64,000 nt of DNA from Lentibacillus sp. JNUCC-1 (GTDB taxonomy: Bacteria; Bacillota; Bacilli; Bacillales; Amphibacillaceae), in the NCBI RefSeq assembly GCF_009741735.1, contig NZ_WHOH01000001.1, positions 2,046,001 to 2,110,000 of the forward strand, given 5' to 3'. The first letter of the stretch is position 1. Each line of letters opens with the position of its first letter. A program made the translations under genes and the position numbers. Positions 1-9,005 of the stretch are shown here, one piece after another. A model generated the notes under the pieces. That model made no database searches. It saw nothing but the letters and a program-made list of their open reading frames with translations, and was not told the DNA's origin.

Positions 1-192
1 TCGGAATTTTTGAAGTGTATATCGGCGTTTTCAACTCATATATCGGAAAATCACATGAAATTGCCATATAAGTCGTAACTTAAAACTTCCCCGAGAATTT
101 TTGCTTCCTCGCTATTTAATGTTGAGTCTAAAGTTTCATAACACTGTCTATACTGGGTAAAAACTATAAAATTACCCAGGAGATGATTCGTT

Positions 193-1425
193 ATGCAAGA
201 TTTTCAAGAGCGGTATGATGTGTTTCAGTCAGCACTGGAAATACCTGAACCATGGTACGTATTTCATCATGAACTGGCCAAAGAAGAAAACACGTTGCAC
301 ATTTATATTGAATATAGGTCAGGGGCCGAATTTTCCTGCCCCAACTGCGGTAAATCTGGATGTAAAGTTCATGATACCCTGGATCAAGATCGGACATGGA
401 GACACCTTGATTTCTGGCAGTATCAAACCCTGCTTCGGGCAAGAATGCCACGAGTAAAGTGCGATGCTTGTGGTAAAATACGGACAGTGCACATTGAATG
501 GGCACGCTCTGGTGCGGGATTTTCCTTTCTTTTTGAACAACATCTTTTATCGTTAATGATTGAGATGCCTGTTGCCGCAGTCGCTCGTAAAGTTGGTGAA
601 CATGATACTCGCCTTTGGCGTGTGTTTAATTATTATGTCAATAAAGCAATGGAAGACATGGATATATCGGAATTAAAACGCGTTGCCATGGATGAAACGT
701 CTCGCGCCAAAGGGCATAAATATATCACGCTTTTTATTGATATGGATACAAAACGCTTGATATTTGCCACCAAAGGAAAAGGCGCGGACGTTCTACAGGA
801 TTTCTGCCTCCATCTTGATCATAAAGGGGTCTCACGCTCCCAAATTGAGGATATCTGTTGTGATATGTCTCCATCATTTATATCAGGTATTGAAAAGAAC
901 TTCTCAAATGCTTCAATTACTTTCGATAAATTTCATGTAATGAAATTGGTCAATGAAGCGTTGGATCAAGTACGTAGAGAAGAACAAGCAACACAACCGG
1001 AACTCAAAAATTCACGCTACGTATGGTTGAAAAACCAGGGAAATCTAACTAAAAAGCAGGAAGCTCAATTTCAAAAACTCAAGGACATGGACTTAAAAAC
1101 AGGACGCGCATACCGCATGAAGTTATCGCTTCAAAACATGTGGACACGGTCTTACATTATTTCCAAACTCTACTTTAACGAATGGTACAATTGGGCAACA
1201 CGTTCCCAACTTAAACCAATGATTGATGCCGCCAAATCTTTAAAGAGGCACCAGGATGGTATCTTAAGGTGGTTCGAAAGTAAGATGACCAACGGTCTGA
1301 TTGAAGGGACTAACAGTCTGATTCAAGCGGTCAAAAGAAAAGCCCGAGGTTATCGTACAGCCGAGAATTTTATTGCCATGGCATATGCGACAGTCAATAA
1401 GCTGGATTTGATCAAACAATCATGA
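193..1425 (+). CDS. ISL3-family transposase
   Basis: This 410-residue transposase catalyses cut-and-paste or copy movement of its own element. An N-terminal zinc-ribbon region has two CxxC pairs (CPNCGKSGC near residue 50 and CDACGKIRTVH near residue 97). The DDE catalytic residues appear to be D167 in AMDETS, D224 in CDMSPS and E371 in LIEGTNSLIQ, followed by the usual KRKARGYR tail of the family. The length is normal and the frame intact, so it may be active. The start follows AGGAGATGATTCGTT, giving good ribosome-site spacing. Confidence 0.95.
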   Translation: MQDFQERYDVFQSALEIPEPWYVFHHELAKEENTLHIYIEYRSGAEFSCPNCGKSGCKVHDTLDQDRTWRHLDFWQYQTLLRARMPRVKCDACGKIRTVHIEWARSGAGFSFLFEQHLLSLMIEMPVAAVARKVGEHDTRLWRVFNYYVNKAMEDMDISELKRVAMDETSRAKGHKYITLFIDMDTKRLIFATKGKGADVLQDFCLHLDHKGVSRSQIEDICCDMSPSFISGIEKNFSNASITFDKFHVMKLVNEALDQVRREEQATQPELKNSRYVWLKNQGNLTKKQEAQFQKLKDMDLKTGRAYRMKLSLQNMWTRSYIISKLYFNEWYNWATRSQLKPMIDAAKSLKRHQDGILRWFESKMTNGLIEGTNSLIQAVKRKARGYRTAENFIAMAYATVNKLDLIKQS

Positions 1426-1433
1426 CTGCAGTT

Positions 1434-1543
1434 ATTCCTTTGTTTGCTTGACGACCACTACCTTGTATGCATTAGAGCTTGTCAAGTGGGTTCCTTGACT
1501 AGCTCTAATGCATACAAGACAATGCAAGCCGCAAACAAGGAAT
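1434..1543 (+). repeat. Long hairpin between ISL3 transposase and right end
   Basis: Inner arms at 1462-1486 and 1494-1518 pair over 25 bp with one mismatch around a 7-nt loop. An outer stem, 1434-1447 with 1531-1543, pairs with one bulged base. There is no clear U-tract after it, so it may act in transposition or in shielding from outside transcription rather than as a simple terminator. Confidence 0.75.
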
Positions 1544-1790
1544 GATAGGTTAGCAGTATTACTACTATTTTGTTTTTTCAATACTAAATAGCGAAGAGCC
1601 GAATTTTTATGTAGGTTTATAAAGTTTTCACTGGTTCGCAGTTTGTGTCTACTGTTCGCATAGAGTTATGATTCTATGTGATGTTTCTACGGGTTCATTG
1701 GTCGTCCAGATTGAATAACTCGTTTTCAGGGTAGAGTGTAAAGGTGGGTTTTTAAACAAGAAATGCTTTATTAATAGAAAGGATGAGAGC

Positions 1791-2441
1791 ATGAAGATCC
1801 TAGTTGTTGGAGCGAACGGACAGATTGGAAGGCATTTGGTTCAGTCCATTCAAAATAGTGGAGAGCACGTTGCCAGGGCAATGGTGCGTAAAGAAGAGCA
1901 AGTGTCTCATTTTAAAGAATTGGGTGCTGAGACAGCAGTTGTCGATTTAGAAGGCGAAATAGAAGAGATTGCAAAAGCAGCGGATGGTGTGGATGCGGTT
2001 GTATTTACAGCTGGATCCGGACCGAAAACTGGAAAAGATAAGACAATCATGGTTGACCTAGACGGTGCAGTTAAAACGATTGAAGCGACGAAAAAAGCTG
2101 GTGTGAAACGGTTTGTCATTATTAGCTCATACGACACCACCCGTGAGGCCATTCAGAATGCAGGCGAATCCATGGCACCGTATGTAGTGGCTAAGCATTA
2201 TGCTGATGAATGGTTAAGGGGTGCAGGTCTTGACTACACGATGATCCACCCTGGTTTGCTAACAAACGATGCCGGCACTGGAAAAGTAGATGTGGGACCA
2301 TCTGTTAAAGCAGATAACGTGGCCCGTGAAGATATCGCCAATGTCATTTTTGAGTCGCTAAAAAATGATGCAACAATTGGCAAGGAATTCAAAGTGATTA
2401 ACGGTCAGACACCGATCCAAGAAGCTTTGGGAAATCTTTAA
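1791..2441 (+). CDS. NAD(P)-binding SDR-family protein (YhfK-like)
   Basis: A 216-residue atypical short-chain dehydrogenase of the NAD(P)H-binding Rossmann type. The N-terminal nucleotide motif is GANGQIGRHL (residues 7-16), followed by acidic residues after beta 3 (VVDLEGE) and a YVVAKHYADEWLR segment holding the YxxxK pair. The length fits the family, whose members act as flavin/quinone-type or unknown reductases in the cytoplasm. It precedes the YfmJ-type reductase by 37 bp on the same strand and probably shares its transcript. The substrate is unknown. Confidence 0.85.
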   Translation: MKILVVGANGQIGRHLVQSIQNSGEHVARAMVRKEEQVSHFKELGAETAVVDLEGEIEEIAKAADGVDAVVFTAGSGPKTGKDKTIMVDLDGAVKTIEATKKAGVKRFVIISSYDTTREAIQNAGESMAPYVVAKHYADEWLRGAGLDYTMIHPGLLTNDAGTGKVDVGPSVKADNVAREDIANVIFESLKNDATIGKEFKVINGQTPIQEALGNL

Positions 2442-2478
2442 ACGCTATTTTTAGAGGAAAGTTGTAAGGAGGCTAATC

Positions 2479-3492
2479 ATGACACAACAACAATTAATTT
2501 TGAATGAGCGGCCAAACGGAATGCCGGATGACAATACCTTTCAATTCAAACAAGTAGATGTTGGGAATCCGGCAGCCAATGAGGTTTTGTTGAAAACACT
2601 TTACGTGTCAGTCGATCCCTATATGCGTGGACGGATGTCTGACAGAGACTCATATGTCGCACCCTTTCAAGTCGGTGAACCTCTGGCTGGCGGAGTAGTT
2701 GCAGAAGTCGTCGAGTCAAAAAGTGACCAGCTTGCAACAGGAGATATTGTGAGAGGAAATTTGCCTTTTCAGGAATACAATGTATGCAAAGCGGACGAGG
2801 TGAGTAAAGTCGAGACAAACGGACTTAGCCCGAGTGCCGCGTTGAGTGTTCTTGGTATGCCGGGCTTAACGGCTTACTTTGGCATGATGCATATCGGTGA
2901 ACCAAAAGCAGGCGAAACAGTGGTTGTGTCCGGTGCGGCTGGTGCTGTCGGTCAGGTTGCAGGGCAGCTCGCAAAACAAGCCGGTGCCCGCGTTGTCGGC
3001 ATCGTTGGTTCAGAGGAAAAAGCTGCTTATATCACGAACGAACTCGGCTATGATTCTGCTGTGGAATATAAAAAAGGCAATGTGCAGCAACAACTGAAAG
3101 ACGCTTGCCCAGATGGCATAGACGTCTATTACGAAAATGTCGGCGGTGACATCGGGGATGCTGTTCTACCTCTGCTGAACACATTTGCCAGGGTCCCGGT
3201 CTGCGGTGCCATCTCGTCTTACAATCTGAAAGACGATGAAAAAGACATCGGTCTGCGTGTTCAGCCGTTCCTAATCAAATCTCGGGTAAAGATGCAAGGT
3301 CTGCTAGTCGGCGATTTCAGTGACCGATTCAGTGAAGCATACACCCACCTCGCCAAAGCCGTTGCTAATGGTGAGCTGAAGTATGAAGAAACCATTAAAG
3401 AAGGATTCGACAATATACCGAATGCTTTTCTGGGATTATTTACCGGGGAAAACATCGGTAAACAGCTCGTTAAAGTCGCCGATCCTTCCTAA
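2479..3492 (+). CDS. NADP-dependent medium-chain oxidoreductase (YfmJ/CurA type)
   Basis: A 337-residue zinc-independent alkenal/one oxidoreductase of the leukotriene-B4-dehydrogenase branch of the MDR superfamily. These enzymes reduce the double bond of alpha,beta-unsaturated carbonyls with NADPH. Visible signs are the family N-terminus VDPYMRGRM, the nucleotide loop VVSGAAGAVGQVAGQLAKQAGARVVG region near residues 150-175, and no structural zinc cysteines. It resembles Bacillus subtilis YfmJ in length and sequence. It is the last gene of the unit and is followed by a strong terminator. Confidence 0.9.
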   Translation: MTQQQLILNERPNGMPDDNTFQFKQVDVGNPAANEVLLKTLYVSVDPYMRGRMSDRDSYVAPFQVGEPLAGGVVAEVVESKSDQLATGDIVRGNLPFQEYNVCKADEVSKVETNGLSPSAALSVLGMPGLTAYFGMMHIGEPKAGETVVVSGAAGAVGQVAGQLAKQAGARVVGIVGSEEKAAYITNELGYDSAVEYKKGNVQQQLKDACPDGIDVYYENVGGDIGDAVLPLLNTFARVPVCGAISSYNLKDDEKDIGLRVQPFLIKSRVKMQGLLVGDFSDRFSEAYTHLAKAVANGELKYEETIKEGFDNIPNAFLGLFTGENIGKQLVKVADPS

Positions 3493-3508
3493 GCGAAAAA
3501 TGTTAAAC

Positions 3509-3549
3509 ACTCAGCTGTTTATGGAGCGCCATAAGCAGCTGAGTTTTTT
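3509..3549 (+). terminator. Rho-independent terminator after the YfmJ-like gene
   Basis: Stem ACTCAGCTG/CAGCTGAGT with inner ATGG/CCAT pairing, followed by six T residues. Confidence 0.9.
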
Positions 3550-3575
3550 GCGTGGAGCACGCTTTTGACAAAAAT

Positions 3576-3710
3576 CTGGATAAAAGGAAGCATTTTATGG
3601 ATAAGTACTTAGAAAACCTGGATATATGGTAATATTTTTTTGGATAAGCCTATAAAAAACCTGGATAACGCACCTTTTTTCTGGATAAATGTGTTGGAAA
3701 TCTGGATAAA
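3576..3710. repeat. Phased TGGATA repeat array (array B)
   Basis: Seven TGGATA cores, mostly CTGGATAA, start at 3577, 3598, 3619, 3641, 3662, 3682 and 3703. The steps are 21, 21, 22, 21, 20 and 21 bp, close to two helical turns, while the sequence between the cores is not conserved. The array lies between a terminator and the sigma-factor gene. No reading frame or known site explains it. Confidence 0.8.
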
Positions 3711-3845
3711 CAACTATGCGTCATAGTAAAATTTTCCGTAATGTGCTTTCTTATCTGAAATCATTGCTATAAATTTGTAAAATATGAAACAAATGATAAG
3801 GAACCTATCGTTACATAAATGAAGGATGCTTTAGGGGGAAGGTAC

Positions 3846-4394
3846 TTGGATGAGGAAGAAATCATTTCCAGGGTTAAGGGTGACGATGAACACGCTTTTG
3901 CTCAGTTGGTCGATGAATATAAACCTGTGATCGAGCGGTTTGCATTTCAATTCGGTATTGATTTTGGATCTGTTGCTGATGTCGTTCAGGAAACTTTTAT
4001 CAAAATCCACCGGCATATCCATCGGTTTAAAAAAGGAAAGTTCTCAACTTGGGTTTACAAAATAACATTGAACGTGGCGCGTGATCATCACCGCAAGAAT
4101 AAAAGACAGCAGCGATTATGGGAAAGAGTCAAAAAGAATTACCCGCAGAAGACAAGCACAACCTTTTTTGAAAAAGCGGAACATGTTCGGCTTCATGAGT
4201 GTCTGCAACAACTGGATGAGAAATATAAAACGCCGCTTATTCTTTATTATTTTCACGATCAATCGTATGAGGATATTGCATTCATATTAAAAATTAAGTT
4301 GAGCGTTGTTAAGACAAGACTGCATCGCGGGAAGGGGCAGCTTAGACATTTATATACCGATTTAAACGGGGAGGTGGAATCCCATGGCCAATAA
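3846..4394 (+). CDS. RNA polymerase ECF-type sigma factor
   Basis: An extracytoplasmic-function sigma factor of 182 residues. Region 2 includes the FAQLVDEYKP to DVVQETFIKIHRH stretch, and region 4 ends with LILYYFHDQSYEDIAFILKIKLSVVKTRLHRGKGQLRHLY, the -35-binding helix-turn-helix. I prefer the TTG start at 3846, which sits a few bases after AGGGGGAAGG; an ATG at 3819 has no ribosome site. The gene overlaps the next one by 11 bp, the usual arrangement for a sigma factor and its membrane-bound antagonist. Confidence 0.9.
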   Translation: MDEEEIISRVKGDDEHAFAQLVDEYKPVIERFAFQFGIDFGSVADVVQETFIKIHRHIHRFKKGKFSTWVYKITLNVARDHHRKNKRQQRLWERVKKNYPQKTSTTFFEKAEHVRLHECLQQLDEKYKTPLILYYFHDQSYEDIAFILKIKLSVVKTRLHRGKGQLRHLYTDLNGEVESHGQ

Positions 4395-5564
4395 AGATTT
4401 TGACGAACTGCTCGAGGACGTGAAGCAGGATTACAAAAACATGCCTGAATCCATCGATCAGCAATCTATTATGGCGAAAGTCTTTCTAGGAAAAAAGCAT
4501 AATAGATGGAAGAAATTTGCTCCAACTGCAGCGGCACTCGCTGGTCTGGCCATATTTATGATCATGGTTTTTTCTGTTACGGATTCTGAGCAGCCGGCGG
4601 ATGATGAACAAGAAAAGGCCCCAGTGAATTACAAACGTATTTTCTGGATAGAAAAGCAGCATTCAAACAATCTTTGGGTATGGAGAATGTGGATGACTTT
4701 CCAAGAGTGAAAGAAGCTGAGGATGTGATTGAGTACTATGAGTCTGAAGGTGACATTGCGACAGGAAAAGAAGCCATCAATGAACTTCTGAAGACGCCGG
4801 ATATGGCTAAAGAAGAATATGAGTCTCGGAATTTCTCGGAGGAGTTCCCGCGTTTTTTTGTGATGCGTGAATTAAGGGGCGTGTTGAGAGGCTTTCAGGC
4901 GGACTTTCAAAGTGTGCTAATTAAACGTATGAAAGAACAGGAGCTATACCCTGATGGACAGCAAGACATCATTGATTATCAAGATCATATAGAAGTTTAT
5001 GATGGACCTGAAACAATCAAGGATGTATTGCGGGGGTTAAACAAACAGGGATTAGACATTGGCCGTGATCAGAGTGATAAACTTGTGATTGTAACGGATT
5101 ATATGTCGCTCTTTAACGATATGGATGTCGAACTGTTCGGGATCCATTCAGATTATTTAACACTTTTGGGGTCCGCGATTGATCCAGATCGCCCTGGGAT
5201 TGGTAATGATTATGGAATTCCTTGGTATGATTTTGACATTGTTTTGACGATGACAGAAGGATATTTCCAGGAGTATGAGGATGATCCTCGACTAGAATAT
5301 GTTGCATATGAACTGGCTCAATACGCAGCGATCTATCTTAGAGATTATGTCTCTGGAGGTGTTGAAGTGGAGGAAAAGCTTCCGAAAAAAGCTCAAAATG
5401 AACTGACCGCTTTTGTTGATAACTATCCTGAATCAGGTTTTGTAAGCGTGATTGAAGACGCAATTAGTCAGTATGAAGCGAATAACTGGAAACGAGTGGA
5501 TATCGCCGTTACGCAAGATATGATGCTGAAGGCATTGGGGTTTGATGACCCGCCCCAAGACTAA
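4384..5564 (+). pseudogene. Membrane-anchored partner of the sigma factor (anti-sigma-like), split by a frameshift
   Basis: The first frame (4384 to about 4618) encodes a short cytoplasmic N-terminus with one membrane segment (FAPTAAALAGLAIFMIMVF, about residues 40-60). The second frame (about 4619-5564) encodes a long extracytoplasmic domain reading on as PSELQTYFLDRKAAFKQSLG and rich in acidic residues. Adding one G to AAAAGG at 4613-4618 joins them into a single protein of about 393 residues. The overlap with the sigma gene and the topology suggest it holds the sigma factor at the membrane. No zinc anti-sigma HxxxCxxC motif is seen, so anti-sigma function is inferred. The break may be a sequencing error. 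Confidence 0.7.
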
Positions 5565-5576
5565 TATAAATAAAAC

Positions 5577-5614
5577 AACACCCTCACAGTCACAGACAGG
5601 TGAGGGTGTTTTCT
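5577..5614. terminator. Terminator between convergent genes
   Basis: Perfect stem AACACCCTCAC/GTGAGGGTGTT with T-rich tails. It can serve both the anti-sigma-like gene (+) and the ABC permease gene (-). Confidence 0.85.
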
Positions 5615-5622
5615 GCTTTTCC

Positions 5623-6432
5623 CTACAAAGGTAAGTTCCGCTTCCTAAAAATCAACACCGCAGCAATACACGTGACCACCCCAATAGCAGCCAAAATCAC
5701 TGATGAGGTCCATACGTCTGCATCGTTGCTGGCAATTTTCCCCGGTTCGTACAAAGAAAAAGGGGTAAAATGACGGATCCAGTCGATTTCGGTGACGATT
5801 TTCCCCATCATGTCCATTCCGTAGAACACAAATGTTAACCCACCAGCTAGGGCAAAAGCGTTCTTCTCATCATTCATTAGAGAAGAAAAGAGCAAGGAAT
5901 ATCCTCCAACAGCAAAGAAAAGCAGCAATCCGACAAAGTTAATTTGGAAAAATTCATTAAAAGCGATGGTGCTATCCGTTTCAATTAAAAATTCAGCTGC
6001 AAGGAATCCGCCGCCGAATGTCAACGCATGAATAATGATCAAACCGCTGAGCAAGACCATGACTTGAGTGGTGGCAACTTGAACGCGTGAGACATGGGTG
6101 GAAAGCAAATAAGCCATGGAACCGCGGTCGACTAACCGAGCGATGAGCTGCACAGCGATAATGACCGAAAATACGCCTAGAATCAGTAAGTAAAACAAAC
6201 CGTAATATTCCGCTGAGATAAATTGTCCGTAGCTGCTGAATGATTCCAATCCGATGGCACGAAGCAAGGCGTCGGGAAATAAATCAATCAGGTTTTCAAT
6301 TTGTTCCATGTTTTCATCCATCATGGGATAAAGAGACGTCATAAGTGTCACATATGCAGCAGAAACAACACCAAAGCCGAGAAACAACTTCAGATGTGTT
6401 TTCATCATTTGGCTATAAAGAGACCCATTCAT
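5623..6432 (-). CDS. ABC-2 type exporter permease
   Basis: A 269-residue integral membrane protein with about six hydrophobic segments. One follows the N-terminal MMKTHLKLF (FGVVSAAYVTLMTS) and the last lies in SVILAAIGVVTCIAAVLIF just before the positive C-terminus FRKRNLPL. It overlaps the upstream ATPase gene by 4 bp (ATGA), so the two are translationally coupled and form one exporter. The substrate is unknown; the linked TetR regulator suggests a drug or toxic-compound efflux role. Confidence 0.88.
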   Translation of the reverse strand: MNGSLYSQMMKTHLKLFLGFGVVSAAYVTLMTSLYPMMDENMEQIENLIDLFPDALLRAIGLESFSSYGQFISAEYYGLFYLLILGVFSVIIAVQLIARLVDRGSMAYLLSTHVSRVQVATTQVMVLLSGLIIIHALTFGGGFLAAEFLIETDSTIAFNEFFQINFVGLLLFFAVGGYSLLFSSLMNDEKNAFALAGGLTFVFYGMDMMGKIVTEIDWIRHFTPFSLYEPGKIASNDADVWTSSVILAAIGVVTCIAAVLIFRKRNLPL

Positions 6433-7319
6433 GATGTCGCCTCCTTCACATGGTAGTAATCCATGAAAATCTGTTCTAGACTTTGATCAGCTGCACTGAT
6501 GTTTTTGACGTGATAATCGGATAAGGTATTGATGAAGGCATCATAATTCCCTTGAACTTCAATACGCAGCACGTAGTCGTCAATTTTTTCGAGGTTAAGG
6601 TCGGAAGCCATCAGCGCGTCGACGGCAGCTTTTTCCGTAAGCGTCACATCGAATGCTTTCCGCTGCATGGTCTGAAGTTCATGAATGTTTCTGACTGTCA
6701 CGATCTCACCTTCGCGAATGATCGCTGCCCTATCACACGTCCGTTCAATTTCAGAAAAGCTGTGGGAAGACATGAGAAAGGTCTTGCCTTTTTCTTTCTC
6801 CTCAAGCACAAGATCGATAAAGACTTTTTGCATGAGTGGGTCAAGTCCTGACGTTGGTTCATCGAGTATATAGATGTCTGGATCATGCATGAAGGTTGCC
6901 ACAATGCCCACCTTTTGCTTCATGCCTTTGGACATCTTGCGGATCGGTGTTTTTGGGTTGAATTGCAGCTTCTCGATCAACTCGTTACGTCTGTTTTTGC
7001 TGTTAATGCCTTGCATGCCAGCAAGCATATTCAGAAAGTCGCTCCCAGTTAACCCATCGAGAAAAGCAATCTCACCAGGCAGATATCCAATATGACTTCG
7101 TGCACGTGCCTGCTCGGTCCATGCATCAAGCCCTTTAATAGTAGCGCCGCCTTTCTGTGGTTTCATATAGCCCATTAAATGACGGATTGTCGTTGATTTT
7201 CCACTGCCATTTGGCCCGAGGAATCCGAACACTTCCCCTTTTTCCACCTGAAAAGAAACGTCGAAAATACCCCGACCATTTGGAAACTGCTGGGTCAATT
7301 TATCGATTTCGATCATCAT
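6429..7319 (-). CDS. ABC transporter ATP-binding protein
   Basis: A 296-residue ATPase subunit of an ABC-2 exporter. It shows Walker A GPNGSGKST (about residues 36-44), a signature-like KMSKGMKQKVG, Walker B DIYILDEPTSGLDP and the switch-histidine region SSHSFSE. The roughly 80-residue C-terminal domain is typical of bacitracin-type or multidrug exporters. Two adjacent ATG codons (7319 and 7316) lie behind AAGGGGGAG. It is divergent from the tetR-type gene at 7454. Confidence 0.92.
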   Translation of the reverse strand: MMIEIDKLTQQFPNGRGIFDVSFQVEKGEVFGFLGPNGSGKSTTIRHLMGYMKPQKGGATIKGLDAWTEQARARSHIGYLPGEIAFLDGLTGSDFLNMLAGMQGINSKNRRNELIEKLQFNPKTPIRKMSKGMKQKVGIVATFMHDPDIYILDEPTSGLDPLMQKVFIDLVLEEKEKGKTFLMSSHSFSEIERTCDRAAIIREGEIVTVRNIHELQTMQRKAFDVTLTEKAAVDALMASDLNLEKIDDYVLRIEVQGNYDAFINTLSDYHVKNISAADQSLEQIFMDYYHVKEATS

Positions 7320-7396
7320 CTCTCCCCCTTATTTTTGAAATCTGTTACATGTTTCATTACATTAATTCTATGCTTTAAGAAAATGGAAGTCAATGG

Positions 7397-7428
7397 TATA
7401 ATGAAATAAATATATGTAAAAATTTCAT
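7397..7428 (+). promoter_or_regulatory. Promoter -10 and inverted-repeat operator candidate for the TetR/ABC divergon
   Basis: A TATAAT at 7397-7402 overlaps the left arm of the inverted repeat ATGAAAT (7401-7407) / ATTTCAT (7422-7428). The position between -10 and the start codon fits autorepression by the TetR protein. The -35 is poor. TetR binding is inferred. Confidence 0.45.
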
Positions 7429-7453
7429 AATTTATACTTGAGGTGCGGATGAT

Positions 7454-8050
7454 ATGAACGGCTTTAAAAAAAGAACTGAAAAAATAAAACAACGCATTAA
7501 AGATGCAACGCTAGAGTTGCTAACAACCATGGAACCACGTGCCATTAGAATAGCCGATATTGTCGAGCAAGCGAACGTTTCACAGGTTACAATCTATAAT
7601 CATTTCGGCAGCAAAGACAATCTGATCCGTGAAGCCCTTCAAGATTGGTATATGGAGATTGTCCAAGAAACGCGTCAGTATTTGCAGGATGATACGAAAA
7701 GTTTTCAAGATAAAGTGGCTTTCACTATTTTTAATAAAAAAGCTTATTTGCAGAAGCTCAGCATCAGCAAATTGGAGAAGCTAATCTGGCAGGATTCTGA
7801 GATGAAGACGTTTGTGGAAAAAATCTATCAAGATCATTCACTGCCGCTTATGATGGACCTGATTGAACAGGGAAGGAAAGAAGGTGCCATCCACTATTCA
7901 TTTCCTTCATCTCTTATTATATTTTATTTGAATATCTTTATGGAAAAAGCGGAAGATCTCACAGCATATGCACAAACATACGATAACGAGGAAGCCTTTA
8001 TAGAAGATATGATGCAACTGTTCTTTTATGGTATTGCAGGGAAGCGGTAG
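7454..8050 (+). CDS. TetR/AcrR-family transcriptional regulator
   Basis: A 198-residue repressor-type protein. The N-terminal helix-turn-helix is IRIADIVEQANVSQVTIYNHF (about residues 33-53), the family hallmark, followed by GSKDNLIREAL. The C-terminal two thirds is the all-helical ligand and dimer domain. It lies divergent to the ABC exporter genes and most likely represses them and itself. The start follows TTGAGGTGCGGATGAT. Confidence 0.92.
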   Translation: MNGFKKRTEKIKQRIKDATLELLTTMEPRAIRIADIVEQANVSQVTIYNHFGSKDNLIREALQDWYMEIVQETRQYLQDDTKSFQDKVAFTIFNKKAYLQKLSISKLEKLIWQDSEMKTFVEKIYQDHSLPLMMDLIEQGRKEGAIHYSFPSSLIIFYLNIFMEKAEDLTAYAQTYDNEEAFIEDMMQLFFYGIAGKR

Positions 8051-8061
8051 AGGCATGATGA

Positions 8062-8117
8062 GTGTCAAAAAGCTTCAAACCCCTTGTTATAACAAGGATG
8101 CAACTTCAGGTTGACAC
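8062..8117. promoter_or_regulatory. Nested palindromes between tetR-type and XRE genes
   Basis: GTGTCAA (8062-8068) and TTGACAC (8111-8117) form an outer inverted repeat around a perfect 16-bp palindrome, CCTTGTTATAACAAGG (8082-8097). It could be an operator for the downstream XRE-type regulator, or a weak terminator for the tetR gene. Confidence 0.4.
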
Positions 8118-8195
8118 ATTGTAACGCTGCAGATATAGAAAATGCCCTTATGTTTTCGTAGGATAGAGTTATCAAAAAGCAAGGGGTTGAGTTCC

Positions 8196-9005
8196 ATGAG
8201 ATTTGGAGAGAAATTGTTTAAGCTTAGAAAGGAAAAAGGCTTGTCCCAGGAAGCGTTGGCAGAAGACCTTAATACAACAAGACAAGCGATTAGTAAGTGG
8301 GAAAATGGACAAGGATTCCCAGAGACAGAAAAGCTGCTAAAAATGAGTTATATCTTTGAAGTGTCGACTGATTATTTACTGAAGGACACGACCGAGAAAA
8401 CGCAGGCGCATGACAAAGGCTATTATGTGAGTAAAGAGATGGCGGAGGGATATTTAATGAACCAGAAAAAGTTGGCCAGATTCATGCCTTTTGGGGTCAG
8501 CTTGTTCATCCTATTTGCCTTTTTTGCAAGAGTACCTTACAAAGCTATAACGGAAGATGCCCAGAGTATGGAAATATACTCATTTTTAATTATTATCTTT
8601 GGCGCCTTGGGGATTGGCCTCCTTGCGACCAGTGAATTCTTCCGTGAAGATCAATACAAGGTACTGAAGCAAGAAGTTTTGCTGCTGGATGAGAATTATC
8701 ATAAAGAATTACAGGCAAGATATAGCGATCTGAAGAAAAAATATCACCCGATTATGGCAGTGGGGATTGGCCTTGTTTTAATTGGCATGATCGCTTTTTT
8801 CCTGCAACGGAAAGATATTAATCCGAAGATATTTCAAGATTATTATCCTGTCTTTGTTGCCTTAATAGCCATTGGCGGTTATATTTTGACGCGGGCATCC
8901 ACAGTTCTTGAAGCCTATAAATTGCTGGTTCATAATGCTGACCATACCAACAAATTAAGCTTTAAGTTTATGAGAGGCGTCAAGAAAAGAGTAGACAAAT
9001 TTTAG
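8196..9005 (+). CDS. XRE-family regulator with C-terminal membrane domain
   Basis: This 269-residue protein has an N-terminal Cro/C1 helix-turn-helix (LFKLRKEKGLSQEALAEDL, then TTRQAISKWENGQGFPE, residues 6-45). A variable linker follows, then about four hydrophobic segments (MPFGVSLFILFAFF; IYSFLIIIFGALGIGLLA; MAVGIGLVLIGMIAFF; YPVFVALIAIGGYIL). Membrane-tethered XRE proteins of this type are common in Firmicutes and often respond to the cell envelope. ATG 8196 has AAGGGG in front; a longer frame from 8142 lacks a ribosome site. The target is unknown. Confidence 0.85.
   Translation: MRFGEKLFKLRKEKGLSQEALAEDLNTTRQAISKWENGQGFPETEKLLKMSYIFEVSTDYLLKDTTEKTQAHDKGYYVSKEMAEGYLMNQKKLARFMPFGVSLFILFAFFARVPYKAITEDAQSMEIYSFLIIIFGALGIGLLATSEFFREDQYKVLKQEVLLLDENYHKELQARYSDLKKKYHPIMAVGIGLVLIGMIAFFLQRKDINPKIFQDYYPVFVALIAIGGYILTRASTVLEAYKLLVHNADHTNKLSFKFMRGVKKRVDKF

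Larger units (their letters stand above)
103..1600 (+). mobile_element. Complete ISL3-family insertion sequence (1498 bp)
   Basis: The ends are imperfect inverted repeats. The left starts GCTTCCTCGCTATTTAATG at 103 and the right, read inward from 1600, is GGCTCTTCGCTATTTAGTA, the GGCTCTTC form typical of ISL3. A perfect 8-bp target duplication, GAATTTTT, flanks it at 95-102 and 1601-1608; 8 bp is the usual ISL3 length. It carries one transposase gene and a long hairpin behind it. The exact duplication suggests a fairly recent insertion. Confidence 0.93.
1..1659. repeat. Modular repeat element, copy 1 (cut by window start, holds an ISL3-family IS)
   Basis: The right end at about 1625-1659 (TTCGCAGTTTGTGTCTACTG) matches the right end of the copy at 13808-14277. 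Bases 1-90 match 14125-14215 of that copy, including TATCGG units at 20 and 41, a 21-bp step. The ISL3-family element at 103-1600 has inserted between these parts. The left end of this copy lies outside the window. I do not recognise the element family. Confidence 0.7.
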
